Origin: Alphaproteobacteria bacterium
GTDB taxonomy: Bacteria; Pseudomonadota; Alphaproteobacteria; Micropepsales; Micropepsaceae
Assembly: GCA_024236055.1 (NCBI GenBank)
Contig: JACKLF010000002.1
Span: 62,001-126,000, forward strand
Direction of reading: 5' to 3'
DNA length: 64,000 nucleotides
Shown here: in pieces, positions 1 to 7,781 of the stretch
Layout of the letters: each line of letters opens with the position of its first letter
How positions within the stretch are numbered: position 1 is the stretch's first letter
Translations under genes and position numbers: made by a program
Notes under the pieces: generated by a model
Database searches by the model: none
What the model was told of the DNA's origin: nothing
The model's input: only the letters and a program-made list of their open reading frames with translations

Positions 1-506
1 CCCAGCGTGTCGGTGCCGTTGGCGGTCTTGGGCAGGAAGTTGACCAGCCCGCCCACCTTGCCCGGTCCATAGATGGGCGATGGCGGCCCACGCAGAATCT
101 CGATGCCGGCGGCATCGGCCAGCGGGGTGGAATAGGTGCCCCGGTTCTCGGCCCGCTTGAAGCCGCGAAAATAATTCTCCGCCAGGGTGCCGCGCAGGGA
201 GACCGCGCCCTCGACCCCGTAATAGCTGGCGGTATAGGCCGACGGGGTGATGGCGGTCAGATCGTCGATCCCGCTGATGCCATAGCGGGCGATGGTGGTG
301 TCGCTGACCAGGGTGACGGCGCGCGGGGTCTCAATCAGCGGCTTGTTCAGGCCGAAGGCGGCGCTGTTGGCCCCCACGTCCAGCAGATGCACGGCATCGC
401 CGGTCACCGTGACCTGTTCAACCTCCTGCGCGCGCGCGCGCGGCCCGGCCAGCAGGCCAGGCAGCAGGCAGGCCGGCAGTGCCAGCAGGACCAGACCCCT
501 TGTCAT
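1..506 (-). CDS. TonB-dependent receptor, N-terminal part (runs off the left edge)
   Basis: This is the first 168 codons of an outer-membrane TonB-dependent receptor; the rest lies outside the window. The ATG is at 506-504 and is followed by a hydrophobic signal peptide ending near ARAQE. A plug domain follows, with a VTVTGD start, a LRGTLAENYFRGFKR stretch and the characteristic EILRGPPSPIYGPGKVGG segment that precedes the barrel in siderophore-type receptors. The plug closes the barrel pore until TonB supplies energy for uptake. Substrate cannot be read from this fragment. It has its own upstream region and is not obviously coupled to the neighbouring isochorismatase operon, which runs the same way but upstream of it. 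Confidence 0.85.
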   Translation of the reverse strand, partial: MTRGLVLLALPACLLPGLLAGPRARAQEVEQVTVTGDAVHLLDVGANSAAFGLNKPLIETPRAVTLVSDTTIARYGISGIDDLTAITPSAYTASYYGVEGAVSLRGTLAENYFRGFKRAENRGTYSTPLADAAGIEILRGPPSPIYGPGKVGGLVNFLPKTANGTDTL

Positions 507-531
507 GGGTTCTACATAGGCGGCGCCTACG

Positions 532-549
532 AAATGTCATGTAACATTT
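532..549. promoter_or_regulatory. Inverted repeat in the AT-rich promoter region of the TonB receptor
   Basis: AAATGT and ACATTT are separated by six bases, about 26 bases upstream of the receptor start codon, inside an unusually AT-rich stretch (about 530-605). It could be an operator for an iron or sugar regulator. The match to a Fur box is weak, so no regulator is assigned. Confidence 0.3.
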
Positions 550-607
550 TACAGTTCGTATTACTAAATTTCCCGAATTTCGCATAACCCATTGGAAACA
601 TGGTGTT

Positions 608-1153
608 TTATGGAAGGCGCGCCATGATGTCGCTGGCGGCGGACAGCTCCGCCCCGCTGAGCGCCAGCGCCCTGAGGGCGTTGTCATGCAGGGCAGGCTC
701 GTAGGCGGCGCAGGCATTCGCCGCGATCACCACCGCAAAACCCTCCTCGAAGGCTGCCCAGGCGGTGGCGGCGACACAGCATTCGCTGGTCAGCCCGCTC
801 AGCACCAGCGTGTCGATGCCGCGGTCTTTCAGGCTGGCGGCCAGGCCGGTGCCCGCAAAGGCGCTGTAAAGCGGCTTGGTCACCACCAGGTCATCGGGCC
901 GCGGCGCGATCCTGAAAAAGTCCGCACCCGGCGTTCCGGGCGCACACAAATCGGCGCTGTGAAGACGCACGAACACCGGCAGCAAGCCCACCCCGCGTGC
1001 GGCGTCCAGAAGGACAGTGGCTTCAGCCAGCGCAGCGGGCACCGACGAAAGATCGCGGCCCTGAAGCGCCATCGCGCCTTGGGGCGCGGCAAAGTCCACC
1101 TGCCAGTCGATCAGCAGCAGCGCCGTGCGCGCGGGATCGATCGGCGCCGTCAT
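608..1153 (-). CDS. Isochorismatase-family cysteine hydrolase (RutB-like)
   Basis: A 181-residue member of the isochorismatase/nicotinamidase hydrolase superfamily, which cleaves amide or ureido C-N bonds with a Cys-Asp-Lys triad. The triad is visible: Asp in LLLIDWQVDF near residue 16, Lys in VVTKPLYSAF near 93, and Cys in LTSECCVAA near 125. The start codon overlaps the stop of the upstream flavin monooxygenase by four bases (ATGA at 1150-1153), so the two are almost certainly co-translated. In E. coli RutA and RutB act in sequence on pyrimidines, and this pair has the same order. The protein is shorter than RutB and no rutCDEFG genes are present, so the true substrate may be another N-heterocycle or amide. 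Confidence 0.85.
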   Translation of the reverse strand: MTAPIDPARTALLLIDWQVDFAAPQGAMALQGRDLSSVPAALAEATVLLDAARGVGLLPVFVRLHSADLCAPGTPGADFFRIAPRPDDLVVTKPLYSAFAGTGLAASLKDRGIDTLVLSGLTSECCVAATAWAAFEEGFAVVIAANACAAYEPALHDNALRALALSGAELSAASDIMARLP

Positions 1154-2190
1154 GCGAATGCGGCCCTGAGGGCAGGCAAGATCGCGCGGCCCGCCAGCGG
1201 CACGCCGCTCTGATAATCGTCGAAGATGAACATCAGTCCGTCTATGTCGCAGTCGCGCAGGAAGGTTTCGATCTTGCGCGCGCAGGTTTCGGGCGTGCCG
1301 ATCGCCGTCTGGGTCATGAAGGCGCCCTGGGCGCGCGCGGTCATCGCATTGCCCGCAACACCATAGCTTTCCAGCATCCCCAGCACCGCGCCTTCGTCCA
1401 GGCCCGCGCGATAGCGTTCCGCCTTTGCACTGGCTTGCGCGTCGGTTTCACCGCTGATCACCGTCATCATGCAATAGGTCTTGATCGGCTTGCCCAGTTT
1501 GGCCGCCAACGCGCGGGCGCGGGCGGCGGCATCCGCCGTCTCGGCCTCATTGCGGCCGCCGATGAAACAGCCGTCGCATTCGGACACGGAAAATTCAAAG
1601 CCGCGCGCCGACATGCCCGCGCAGATCAGTTCGGGCGGGCGCAGCGGCTTGGGGTCGCTGACGCAGTTCTTGATGGTGAAAAAGTCGCCCGCGAAATCGA
1701 CGCTGGGTTCGCGCCACAGCCGCTTGAGAATGGTGGTCCATTCCTGGGTCAGGTCATAGCGGCGATCATGGTCCAGGCTGGCATCCCAGGCGCCCATCTG
1801 CTCGAACTCGCCGCGAAAGGCGCCCGCCACGATGTTGAGCCCGGCCCGGCCGCCCGAAATGTGATCCAGCGTGGCGATCATCTTGGCCGCCACCACCGGA
1901 TTGTGCAGGATCGCATGCAGCGTCGCCCAGACCTTGATCCGGCTGGTGACCGCGGCAATGCCCGCCATCATGGTCACCGCCTCCAGGCTGGCGCCCCAAT
2001 GGTTGGTCGCCCCGCCAAAGCCGCGCCACTTGCCCATCGCCATGACAAAATCGAAGCCCGCCGCCTCTGCCGCGATGGCCGCGTCGCGGTTCTGCGGCCA
2101 GCCGCCATCCAGCGCGGGCGTGGTGGTCGAAACGATCCATCCGCCGTTGGCGACAGGCAGGAAAACACCGAATTCCTTGGCAATCTTCAT
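1150..2190 (-). CDS. LLM-class flavin-dependent monooxygenase, RutA-like
   Basis: A 346-residue bacterial-luciferase-like monooxygenase that would use FMNH2 and O2. It resembles the pyrimidine oxygenase RutA through the opening FGVFLPVANGGWIVST, the LRGFGG-like KWRGFGG, AAVTSRI, the ISGGRAGLNIVAG segment, the F-G-D-FFT-like FAGDFFTIK motif and a C-terminal FDDYQSG. It sits between a transporter and an isochorismatase-family hydrolase in one operon. That context suggests oxidative ring opening of an imported N-heterocycle followed by amide hydrolysis. The ATG at 2190 has only a weak ribosome binding site, so translation may depend on coupling to the preceding mini-ORF. The first eleven residues are duplicated in that mini-ORF. 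Confidence 0.87.
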   Translation of the reverse strand: MKIAKEFGVFLPVANGGWIVSTTTPALDGGWPQNRDAAIAAEAAGFDFVMAMGKWRGFGGATNHWGASLEAVTMMAGIAAVTSRIKVWATLHAILHNPVVAAKMIATLDHISGGRAGLNIVAGAFRGEFEQMGAWDASLDHDRRYDLTQEWTTILKRLWREPSVDFAGDFFTIKNCVSDPKPLRPPELICAGMSARGFEFSVSECDGCFIGGRNEAETADAAARARALAAKLGKPIKTYCMMTVISGETDAQASAKAERYRAGLDEGAVLGMLESYGVAGNAMTARAQGAFMTQTAIGTPETCARKIETFLRDCDIDGLMFIFDDYQSGVPLAGRAILPALRAAFA

Positions 2191-2199
2191 GTCGCCAAC

Positions 2200-2277
2200 T
2201 TATCTGATGGCGAACGCGCTGGCGCGCTTTTCGCGAGGGGCAACAGGCAAAAACACACCGAATTCCTTGGCACTCAT
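2200..2277 (-). CDS. 25-codon mini-ORF duplicating the start of the flavin monooxygenase
   Basis: An ATG at 2277 overlaps the MFS transporter stop codon (ATGA) and is preceded by GGAGG at a good distance. The peptide begins MSAKEFGVFLPVAPREK and ends with TAA at 2200. Residues AKEFGVFLPVA are identical to residues 4-14 of the monooxygenase that starts 10 bases further on. The nucleotide differences within the shared block are all synonymous. It could be a partial tandem duplication of the gene start, now acting as a leader that carries ribosomes to the weak start of the monooxygenase. A functional peptide is less likely but not excluded. Confidence 0.5.
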   Translation of the reverse strand: MSAKEFGVFLPVAPREKRASAFAIR

Positions 2278-3473
2278 GCCGCCGGCCTCCGATGCGGTGG
2301 GCGCATGACCAGGACCGCCAGCATCACCAGCGTAACGCCCCCGGCCAGGATCAGGAAAAAGGGCGTGAAGGTGCCGGTGGCGTCACGGGTCATGCCCGCC
2401 AGGGCGGGCGCGACCGCACCCACCGTCGAGATCAGGTTGACGACGGAATAGAGTTCCAGATTGGGTGCGCGCCCGAAATAGTCCAGCAGCAGGATGGTCG
2501 AGGCGAAGAAGGTCAGGCCGTAACCGATGCCGATACCGGCGGCATAGATCAGCATCACCGGCAGCGTCTGGGCGACACTGAGCGCCAGAAGTCCCGCCAC
2601 CAGCAGCAGAAGCGAGAGCACCAGCAGCAGGCGCGCATTGATGAAGCGGGTCAACAGGCCGCCGGCCAGCCGCGCCCCGGCATTCAGCAGGGCGCTGACG
2701 CTGAGCATGCCGCCGGCGACGGCCATCGAGGCGCCATGCTGGATCAGATGCGCCACCGAGGCGGCGTTGGCGGTGATGCCGCAGAACAGAAAGGCGCTGA
2801 ACGCCGCGGCAATGATCCAGAACTGGTGGGTGCCAAGCGCGTCGCGCCAGCTCCAGCCCTCGGTCGAAATGTCGGGATCCTTTTCGGCATTCTCGCTGAC
2901 ATCGGTGCGCGCATCGACCAGGAATGCCGACAGCACGCCGCACAGCACCACCGCCGCCCCGATCACCAGCCAATAGCTGCGCCAGTCGCCGGTTGCCCCG
3001 ATCACCAGGAAATAGATCAGCGGGCCTGCCGCGCCGCCGACCCCGCCGACCGTGAAATAGAGCCCGAATGCAAAGGAAGGCCGCGCGAACAGCCGGGTGA
3101 GAAGATAGGTGCCCGGCACCGTGTCCAGCAGGGTGAAGCCAAGCCCGGCAAGCGAGGCGCCGATGAAATAAAGCCACAGTCCGTTGGTGCGCGACAGGGC
3201 GACAAAGGCCAGAGCCATCACCAGCGAACCGATCAGAAGGTTGGCGCGCACGCCCAGACGCCGGATCAGCGCGGCGGGCACCGTGGCGGTCAGACCGCAG
3301 AACACCGCCAGAAGAGTGAAGCCCAGCCCCGCCTCGGTCCAGCTCCAGCCCAGCTCGGTCACCATGGCGGGCAGCACCAACCCCAGGCTGTCAAAGGTTG
3401 CGGCGGTGATGATGAAAAACAGGGTGCTGATCAGGCCCAGTGTCAGCCAGGCACGCCCCGTCGCAGACGTCAC
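2274..3473 (-). CDS. MFS transporter
   Basis: A 399-residue inner-membrane transporter of the major facilitator superfamily with about twelve hydrophobic segments, starting GRAWLTLGLISTLFFIIT and ending in the basic tail RPPHRRPAA. It carries a mid-protein hydrophilic loop (around residues 190-210) between the two six-helix halves. Its start overlaps the stop of the GntR regulator gene (ATGA at 3470-3473), and its own stop overlaps the mini-ORF start, so it is translationally coupled on both sides. The likely role is import of the substrate degraded by the flavin monooxygenase and hydrolase encoded next. The substrate cannot be read from the sequence. Confidence 0.87.
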   Translation of the reverse strand: MTSATGRAWLTLGLISTLFFIITAATFDSLGLVLPAMVTELGWSWTEAGLGFTLLAVFCGLTATVPAALIRRLGVRANLLIGSLVMALAFVALSRTNGLWLYFIGASLAGLGFTLLDTVPGTYLLTRLFARPSFAFGLYFTVGGVGGAAGPLIYFLVIGATGDWRSYWLVIGAAVVLCGVLSAFLVDARTDVSENAEKDPDISTEGWSWRDALGTHQFWIIAAAFSAFLFCGITANAASVAHLIQHGASMAVAGGMLSVSALLNAGARLAGGLLTRFINARLLLVLSLLLLVAGLLALSVAQTLPVMLIYAAGIGIGYGLTFFASTILLLDYFGRAPNLELYSVVNLISTVGAVAPALAGMTRDATGTFTPFFLILAGGVTLVMLAVLVMRPPHRRPAA

Positions 3474-4165
3474 GGCGCTCCTTCCAGGGTGCGCTTCATC
3501 TCGTCGGGAAAATCACCCAGAACGGTCAGCATGGTCGCGCGCGCCTTCTGGACATCGCGGCTTGCAATCGCATCGGCCAGGGCGCGATGTTCGGCCAGCG
3601 CCTGAAGCCCATCCTCGGCGGAGGGCGCGCGCATGGCATAAAGCCAGTAGCGGGCCGTCTGGTGATGCAGGGTCACCACCATCTTGGCCAGGGTGCGATT
3701 GCCGCTGGCCGCGGCAACGGTGACATGGAACGCCTCGTCCATCGCCGCCAGGGCGCGGGCGTCATTGTCTTCCACGGCCTGCTCGCCATCGTCCAGCGTG
3801 GCGCGAATGGCGGCGATCTCGCCGTCCGTGGCGTTCGCGGCGGCCAGTCCCGCGCATTGCACTTCGATCAGGCAGCGGGCTTCAAAGGCTTCACGGGCCG
3901 CCACCAGGTCCAGCGGCGCAACGGTGGTGCCGACGCGGGCGCGGCGCTGGACCAGCCCTTCCAGCGCCAGGCGGGCCAGCGCTTCGCGGATGCCCGCCAG
4001 GCCGCCGCCATAGCGGCGCGCCAGCTGGCCCTCGTCCAGATGCTCGCCCGGCTGCAGGCTGCCCACGATGATATCGACCAGAATGCGCTGATAGAGGCGC
4101 GACTTCAGAAGCCGCGGCGACCATTCGTCCAGCTGCGAAACGTCCCTGTCGTGTGCGTCCGCCAT
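3470..4165 (-). CDS. GntR-family transcriptional regulator, FCD type
   Basis: A 231-residue FadR/VanR-type repressor. The N-terminal winged helix spans about residues 20-90 (LKSRLYQRILVDIIVGSLQPGEHL, then IREALARLALEGLVQ). The C-terminal all-helical FCD ligand-binding domain spans about 95-220, with the metal-type motif positions DEAFH and the later H-L-x-H and EHRAL segments. It is the first gene of a coupled minus-strand operon with an MFS transporter, flavin monooxygenase and isochorismatase-like hydrolase, so it probably senses the substrate or a breakdown product and represses its own operon. A VanR-like operator candidate lies about 100 bases upstream at 4265-4275. Confidence 0.88.
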   Translation of the reverse strand: MADAHDRDVSQLDEWSPRLLKSRLYQRILVDIIVGSLQPGEHLDEGQLARRYGGGLAGIREALARLALEGLVQRRARVGTTVAPLDLVAAREAFEARCLIEVQCAGLAAANATDGEIAAIRATLDDGEQAVEDNDARALAAMDEAFHVTVAAASGNRTLAKMVVTLHHQTARYWLYAMRAPSAEDGLQALAEHRALADAIASRDVQKARATMLTVLGDFPDEMKRTLEGAP

Positions 4166-4264
4166 ATCCCGCCCTGTTTTGCAGTGCAGAATGGGGATCA
4201 GTCAGGCGCTTGGCAAGGGGCCGCCCGCCCGCCATGCCCGCCGGCCGCGCCGCCGGCGTGCCGG

Positions 4265-4275
4265 ATTGGACCAAT
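4265..4275. promoter_or_regulatory. ATTGG-A-CCAAT palindrome, candidate operator of the GntR/FCD regulator
   Basis: A perfect 5-1-5 inverted repeat lies about 100 bases upstream of the gntR start codon and next to the stop codon of the upstream gene. FCD-type GntR proteins bind short palindromes of this kind; the Caulobacter VanR operator is ATTGGATCCAAT, which differs only in the centre. Autoregulation of the 608-4165 operon through this site is an inference. Confidence 0.45.
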
Positions 4276-4277
4276 AA

Positions 4278-5213
4278 TCAGACGAATGTGATCTCGAAAA
4301 CATAACCGGCGCTGGGGCTTCCGGTGCCTTCGAAACCGGGGGGCCCCACGCCGGCATCGCAGGAAATCAGCTTGCCGTCCTTCATCGCCAGGCCGTGCGG
4401 ATCGGCGGTGCCGTCCAGGAATTCGGCCGTTTCCAGCACATCGCCGGTTGTGGCGTCATACTTCACCAGGCCAGAGGTGGTGGTGTGGTGCAGCTTGCCA
4501 TTCTGCATCACATAGCGGTCGATGTCGGAGGAGCCCGTCACCATCCAGATCGCGCCGCCCGGATGGCTGTCATCCCAGGCAATGCCATGCCAGCGGTCGG
4601 TGGTGATGCGGATCATGAATTCCGGCGCCCACGTCTTCGGGTCCACGCGCAGGATGCCGCGCAGCCGGTTTGCCACGATCCACAGCTTGCCGGCATGGAA
4701 CATCAGCCCGTGGCAGCCGCCGCCATTGTCCGGCGGGCCCAGCGGAATCTGGCGGTGGGAGACGGTGCGCCCGTCCAGATCGACCTCATAGACGCCCTCG
4801 GCCCCGCCATTGGCGCCCATCCAGACATGGCCGTTGCCGAAGGCGAAGCCGGATGTGTTGGCCGAGTCGGTCAGCACCGTCTTGAGCTTGTTGCCCTTCC
4901 AGTCGAACAGCCAGGCGGCCTCTTTCACATGCTTGCCGCTCTGGCCATAGCCTTGCGCCTTCTGTTCGGCCACCCACACGCCTTCAGGCACCACGGCGAT
5001 GCCATTGGGATAGGCGTCCGGCACCTTGAACAGGTTGCGGGTCGTGACTTTGCGGTGCGGGATTTTTCTTTTCGGCGCGGGCGGCACCGCGCCAAGATCC
5101 TTGCCCTTGGGCGGCATGACGAGGGCGCCGCCCTTTTCCTGCTGCGCCAGGGCCTGCCCCAGCCCCAGTCCGCCGGCCACGCCCAGCCCCGCCAGAAAAT
5201 CCCGTTTGCGCAT
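4278..5213 (-). CDS. Exported beta-propeller protein (SMP-30/NHL-like)
   Basis: A 311-residue periplasmic protein. The start was set at the ATG at 5213 because it follows GGGAGGCGAGGGG and opens a signal peptide with a twin-arginine-like RKRDFLAGLG motif; an upstream in-frame start would add an unlikely leader. The mature part consists of repeated strands such as GIAVVPEGVWVAEQ, GHVWMGANGG and GLMFHAGKLWIVANR, which fit a six- or seven-bladed propeller of the strictosidine-synthase/gluconolactonase-like type. No catalytic assignment is possible. It follows the terminator of the quinoprotein operon and is one of several secreted propellers in this part of the window. Confidence 0.75.
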   Translation of the reverse strand: MRKRDFLAGLGVAGGLGLGQALAQQEKGGALVMPPKGKDLGAVPPAPKRKIPHRKVTTRNLFKVPDAYPNGIAVVPEGVWVAEQKAQGYGQSGKHVKEAAWLFDWKGNKLKTVLTDSANTSGFAFGNGHVWMGANGGAEGVYEVDLDGRTVSHRQIPLGPPDNGGGCHGLMFHAGKLWIVANRLRGILRVDPKTWAPEFMIRITTDRWHGIAWDDSHPGGAIWMVTGSSDIDRYVMQNGKLHHTTTSGLVKYDATTGDVLETAEFLDGTADPHGLAMKDGKLISCDAGVGPPGFEGTGSPSAGYVFEITFV

Positions 5214-5273
5214 CCCCTCGCCTCCCAGCTTGTTTTTATGGAGCGAGCATGACGCAAGGACGGGCGCAAAGCA

Positions 5274-5303
5274 AAACACCCGCCGGTTACCCGGCGGGTG
5301 TTT
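5274..5303 (-). terminator. Rho-independent terminator of the quinoprotein operon
   Basis: A 12-13 bp perfect stem (AACACCCGCCGG pairing with CCGGCGGGTGTT) with a four-base loop is followed, on the minus strand, by a TTTTGCTTT tail. It lies 22 bases after the stop codon of the quinoprotein gene at 5325. Confidence 0.85.
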
Positions 5304-5324
5304 CTGATCGGGATTTCTGAACTG

Positions 5325-7277
5325 CTATTTCTGCGGCAGCGCGAAGGCGACCAGCTGATCGGACAGGCGCGGCGTCAGGATGCCGTTGCCACCAGCCGTG
5401 AAGACCACATATTCGCGGCCCTTGTAGGTATAGACCGCGGGCTGCGAGACAGCGGGGGCATCGACCAGATGCTTCCACAGCACATTGCCCGTCTTCATGT
5501 CGATGGCGCGTACGCGGCTATCCATCGAGGCACCGATGAAAACCAGGCCGGACTTGGTGATGACCGGCGCGCCGATCGTCACCGAACCCCAGCTTTCGGG
5601 CATGTAGAAGCCCCACTTCTGGACCTGGCCGAAGGGCTTCTTCCAGTTCAGCTTGCCGGTGTTGAGGTCATAGCTGGACAGCGTGCCATAGGGCGGCGCC
5701 CAGCAGGGCATGCCCCACATGTTCAGGAAGTTCTCCAGCTTGAAGCCATAGGCCGAACCGGCCTGGGCCGCATAACCGCCCTTGCCGCGCAGCGCGTCGC
5801 CATACTGCTTGTTGGCTTCGTCACGCGGGATCAGGGTGTAGACCTGCGGCACCTGGTCGGAGTTCACGACATAGGTGGCGGTGGTCGGATCGACCGCGCC
5901 GCCGCCCCATTCCACGCCGCCAACCGTGGCCGGCCAGGAGATCGAGCCCTGCAGCGACGGCGGGGTGAAACGCCCCTCGTCACGCAGGCGCGCCTTCCAG
6001 CGGCTGCACTCGCCAAAGCTGACCAGGTCGGCCAGCTTGGAAACCGGCGGCGTCGTGTCCGCGGTGGTCGGTTCGGGAATCGGAACATAGGGCTGGGTCG
6101 GGGCGGCATGTTCGCCCTTGATGTCCGACGCCGGCACCGGCCGTTCCTCGATCGGATAGATCGGCTCGCCCGTGTTGCGGTTCAGCACGAACAGGAAGCC
6201 CATCTTGGTCGCCTGGACCAGGGCGGGAATGGTCTGCCCGTCCTTGTGCAGGTCCACCAGCGTGGGCGCGGAGTTGGTGTCCACGTCCCAGATGTCGTGA
6301 TGGACAAGCTGACGGCTCCAGCGCACTTCGCCGGTTTCCGCATCCACCGCCACGGTGGCGGTGGCATAGGGCATTTCCTGCAGACGGTCGCCGCCGTAAT
6401 AGTTCGGGCTGGGCGAGGAGGTCGGCAGGAAGGCCAGGCCGGTTTCCGGATCGACCGAAATGCCGGCCCACACATTGGCCGTGCCGGTCTCGTTGACCAT
6501 TTCCGGCGGGATGATGTTGAAGGTCCACTTCAACGCACCCGTGCGCGCGTCAATGCCGTAGACGGTACCGGGATTGGCTGTCTTGTAGACCCAGTCATTG
6601 CCGGCCCAGCCCAGGATCAGCGTGTCCTTGTAGACCGCGGGCGGCTGCAGCAGGCCGATCTTCCACTTGCTGTTGGTATTCAGCCAGGCATTGACGTCGA
6701 CCACGCCGTTCTTGCCGAAACCGGCGCAGGGCTTGCCGGTGTCGGCATCGACGCCGTGCAGCTCGCCATTCATGGTGCCGACATAGACCATCTTCTGGCA
6801 GGGCTGGCCCGGCTCGGGCGCGCTGGCCGCCCAATAGGCGACGCCGCGGCTCTTGTAGCCCTGGTTCTCCGGCGGGCCGTCATGGCCGCTGGCCGAATAG
6901 GTCCACTTGGTCTTGCCGGTATCGGGCTCGACCGCGAATATCCGGTAGAAGGGCGTGCCGACATAGACGGTGTTGTTGACGAACAGCGGCGTGGCGCCCC
7001 AGGTCGTCGAATGGCCGCCACTGGCGACGTCGCCGGTATGGATGGACCAGGCGACCTTCAGATCCTTCACATTGTCGGGCGTGATCTGGGTCGAGGTCGA
7101 ATATTTCTGGGCTTCCTGGTTGCCGCCAAAGGCGTCCCAGACCTGGCCCATGCTGTTTGCGGCCATCATCATGGAATCGCCCGCCTGGGCGACGGCATGG
7201 GGGGCCAGTGTCAGGGTGCCGGCCGCGGCGGCGAGCGCCAGGGCGGCAGCGGCGATCATCGCGTTCCTAGTCTTCAT
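5325..7277 (-). CDS. PQQ-dependent dehydrogenase, periplasmic propeller subunit (membrane glucose dehydrogenase type)
   Basis: A 650-residue exported quinoprotein. The chosen ATG at 7277 begins MKTRNAMIAAAALALAAAAG, a clear Sec signal, and follows GAGG; it overlaps the stop of the membrane subunit by 11 bases. The eight-bladed propeller matches the catalytic domain of membrane-bound glucose dehydrogenase (Gcd): the ITPDNVKDLKVAWSIHTGDV opening, RGVAYW, NVWAG, the VHHDIWDVD segment carrying the likely catalytic Asp, and the PQQ-binding Lys in ATKMGFLFVLNRNTGEPI. It would oxidise an aldose or alcohol in the periplasm and pass electrons to ubiquinone. In Gcd this domain is fused behind five membrane helices; here those helices appear to be encoded by the preceding gene. 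Confidence 0.88.
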   Translation of the reverse strand: MKTRNAMIAAAALALAAAAGTLTLAPHAVAQAGDSMMMAANSMGQVWDAFGGNQEAQKYSTSTQITPDNVKDLKVAWSIHTGDVASGGHSTTWGATPLFVNNTVYVGTPFYRIFAVEPDTGKTKWTYSASGHDGPPENQGYKSRGVAYWAASAPEPGQPCQKMVYVGTMNGELHGVDADTGKPCAGFGKNGVVDVNAWLNTNSKWKIGLLQPPAVYKDTLILGWAGNDWVYKTANPGTVYGIDARTGALKWTFNIIPPEMVNETGTANVWAGISVDPETGLAFLPTSSPSPNYYGGDRLQEMPYATATVAVDAETGEVRWSRQLVHHDIWDVDTNSAPTLVDLHKDGQTIPALVQATKMGFLFVLNRNTGEPIYPIEERPVPASDIKGEHAAPTQPYVPIPEPTTADTTPPVSKLADLVSFGECSRWKARLRDEGRFTPPSLQGSISWPATVGGVEWGGGAVDPTTATYVVNSDQVPQVYTLIPRDEANKQYGDALRGKGGYAAQAGSAYGFKLENFLNMWGMPCWAPPYGTLSSYDLNTGKLNWKKPFGQVQKWGFYMPESWGSVTIGAPVITKSGLVFIGASMDSRVRAIDMKTGNVLWKHLVDAPAVSQPAVYTYKGREYVVFTAGGNGILTPRLSDQLVAFALPQK

Positions 7278-7656
7278 CTTCGACCTCATCAATTTCCACG
7301 CTGCGATCGGTGGCGTCACCAATGACCTGCATAAGCCAGCCGATCAGGGCCAGCGCCTGGCACGCCATGATCACCGGGCTTTCCAGGAAATAGCCGGCAA
7401 CCGCCGAGCCAATAATGTCCAGAAGGATGGAGACGATCAGGAAGACCTGAAGAAAGCGGGGGCGGGCGGTGTAGAACTTCATCGCCAGCGCCGCGAGCAG
7501 CATCAACAGGCCGGCAACCGCCACCAGCACGACGCCGCCGGTACCGATCAGGCCGGTTTCGGGCGTATAATAGTCGTAAACGCATATTCCCATCGTGATG
7601 ATCGATGCGATCACGATGAGCCACGCACCGCGCGGTGAATGTCCCTGGTTCAACAC
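7267..7656 (-). CDS. Small membrane protein, anchor of the split quinoprotein dehydrogenase
   Basis: A 129-residue protein with about four hydrophobic helices (GAWLIVIASIITMGICVY, GGVVLVAVAGLLMLLAAL, VFLIVSILLDIIGSAVAG, VIMACQALALIGWLMQVI) and an acidic tail. The GTG at 7656 was chosen because GGGAGG precedes it; a longer frame exists upstream but lacks a ribosome site. The gene overlaps the quinoprotein gene by 11 bases. Its size and helix content match the N-terminal membrane region of fused glucose dehydrogenases, which binds ubiquinone and anchors the propeller. The subunit role is an inference from this match and the overlap. Confidence 0.75.
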   Translation of the reverse strand: MLNQGHSPRGAWLIVIASIITMGICVYDYYTPETGLIGTGGVVLVAVAGLLMLLAALAMKFYTARPRFLQVFLIVSILLDIIGSAVAGYFLESPVIMACQALALIGWLMQVIGDATDRSVEIDEVEDED

Positions 7657-7718
7657 TGCCTCCCAGTTTTTTAGGGGCGCGATCCTAGCCAGCCTTTGCG
7701 CCAGAAGCAAAGAGACGC

Positions 7719-7736
7719 AAGGCGGCATGCCGCCTT
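7719..7736. repeat. 18-bp perfect palindrome between the NHL gene and the membrane-anchor gene
   Basis: AAGGCGGCA and TGCCGCCTT form a perfect loopless palindrome in the 125-base gap downstream of the NHL gene stop at 7782. There is no T-run, so it is more likely an RNA-processing hairpin, attenuator or protein site than a terminator. Confidence 0.4.
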
Positions 7737-7781
7737 CGCACTAGCAGCAAAACCGCGATGCCCGACCAGGATTGCGGGGAC

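Noticed and set aside
608..2190. A rut pyrimidine-degradation operon
   Set aside because: Only RutA-like and RutB-like genes are present; no rutC-G homologues lie nearby, so the pathway name is not applied.
5298..7325. A 675-codon open frame on the plus strand opposite the quinoprotein
   Set aside because: It mirrors the third-position GC of the real gene, has no recognisable domain and a composition rich in Arg, Gly and His typical of antisense shadows.
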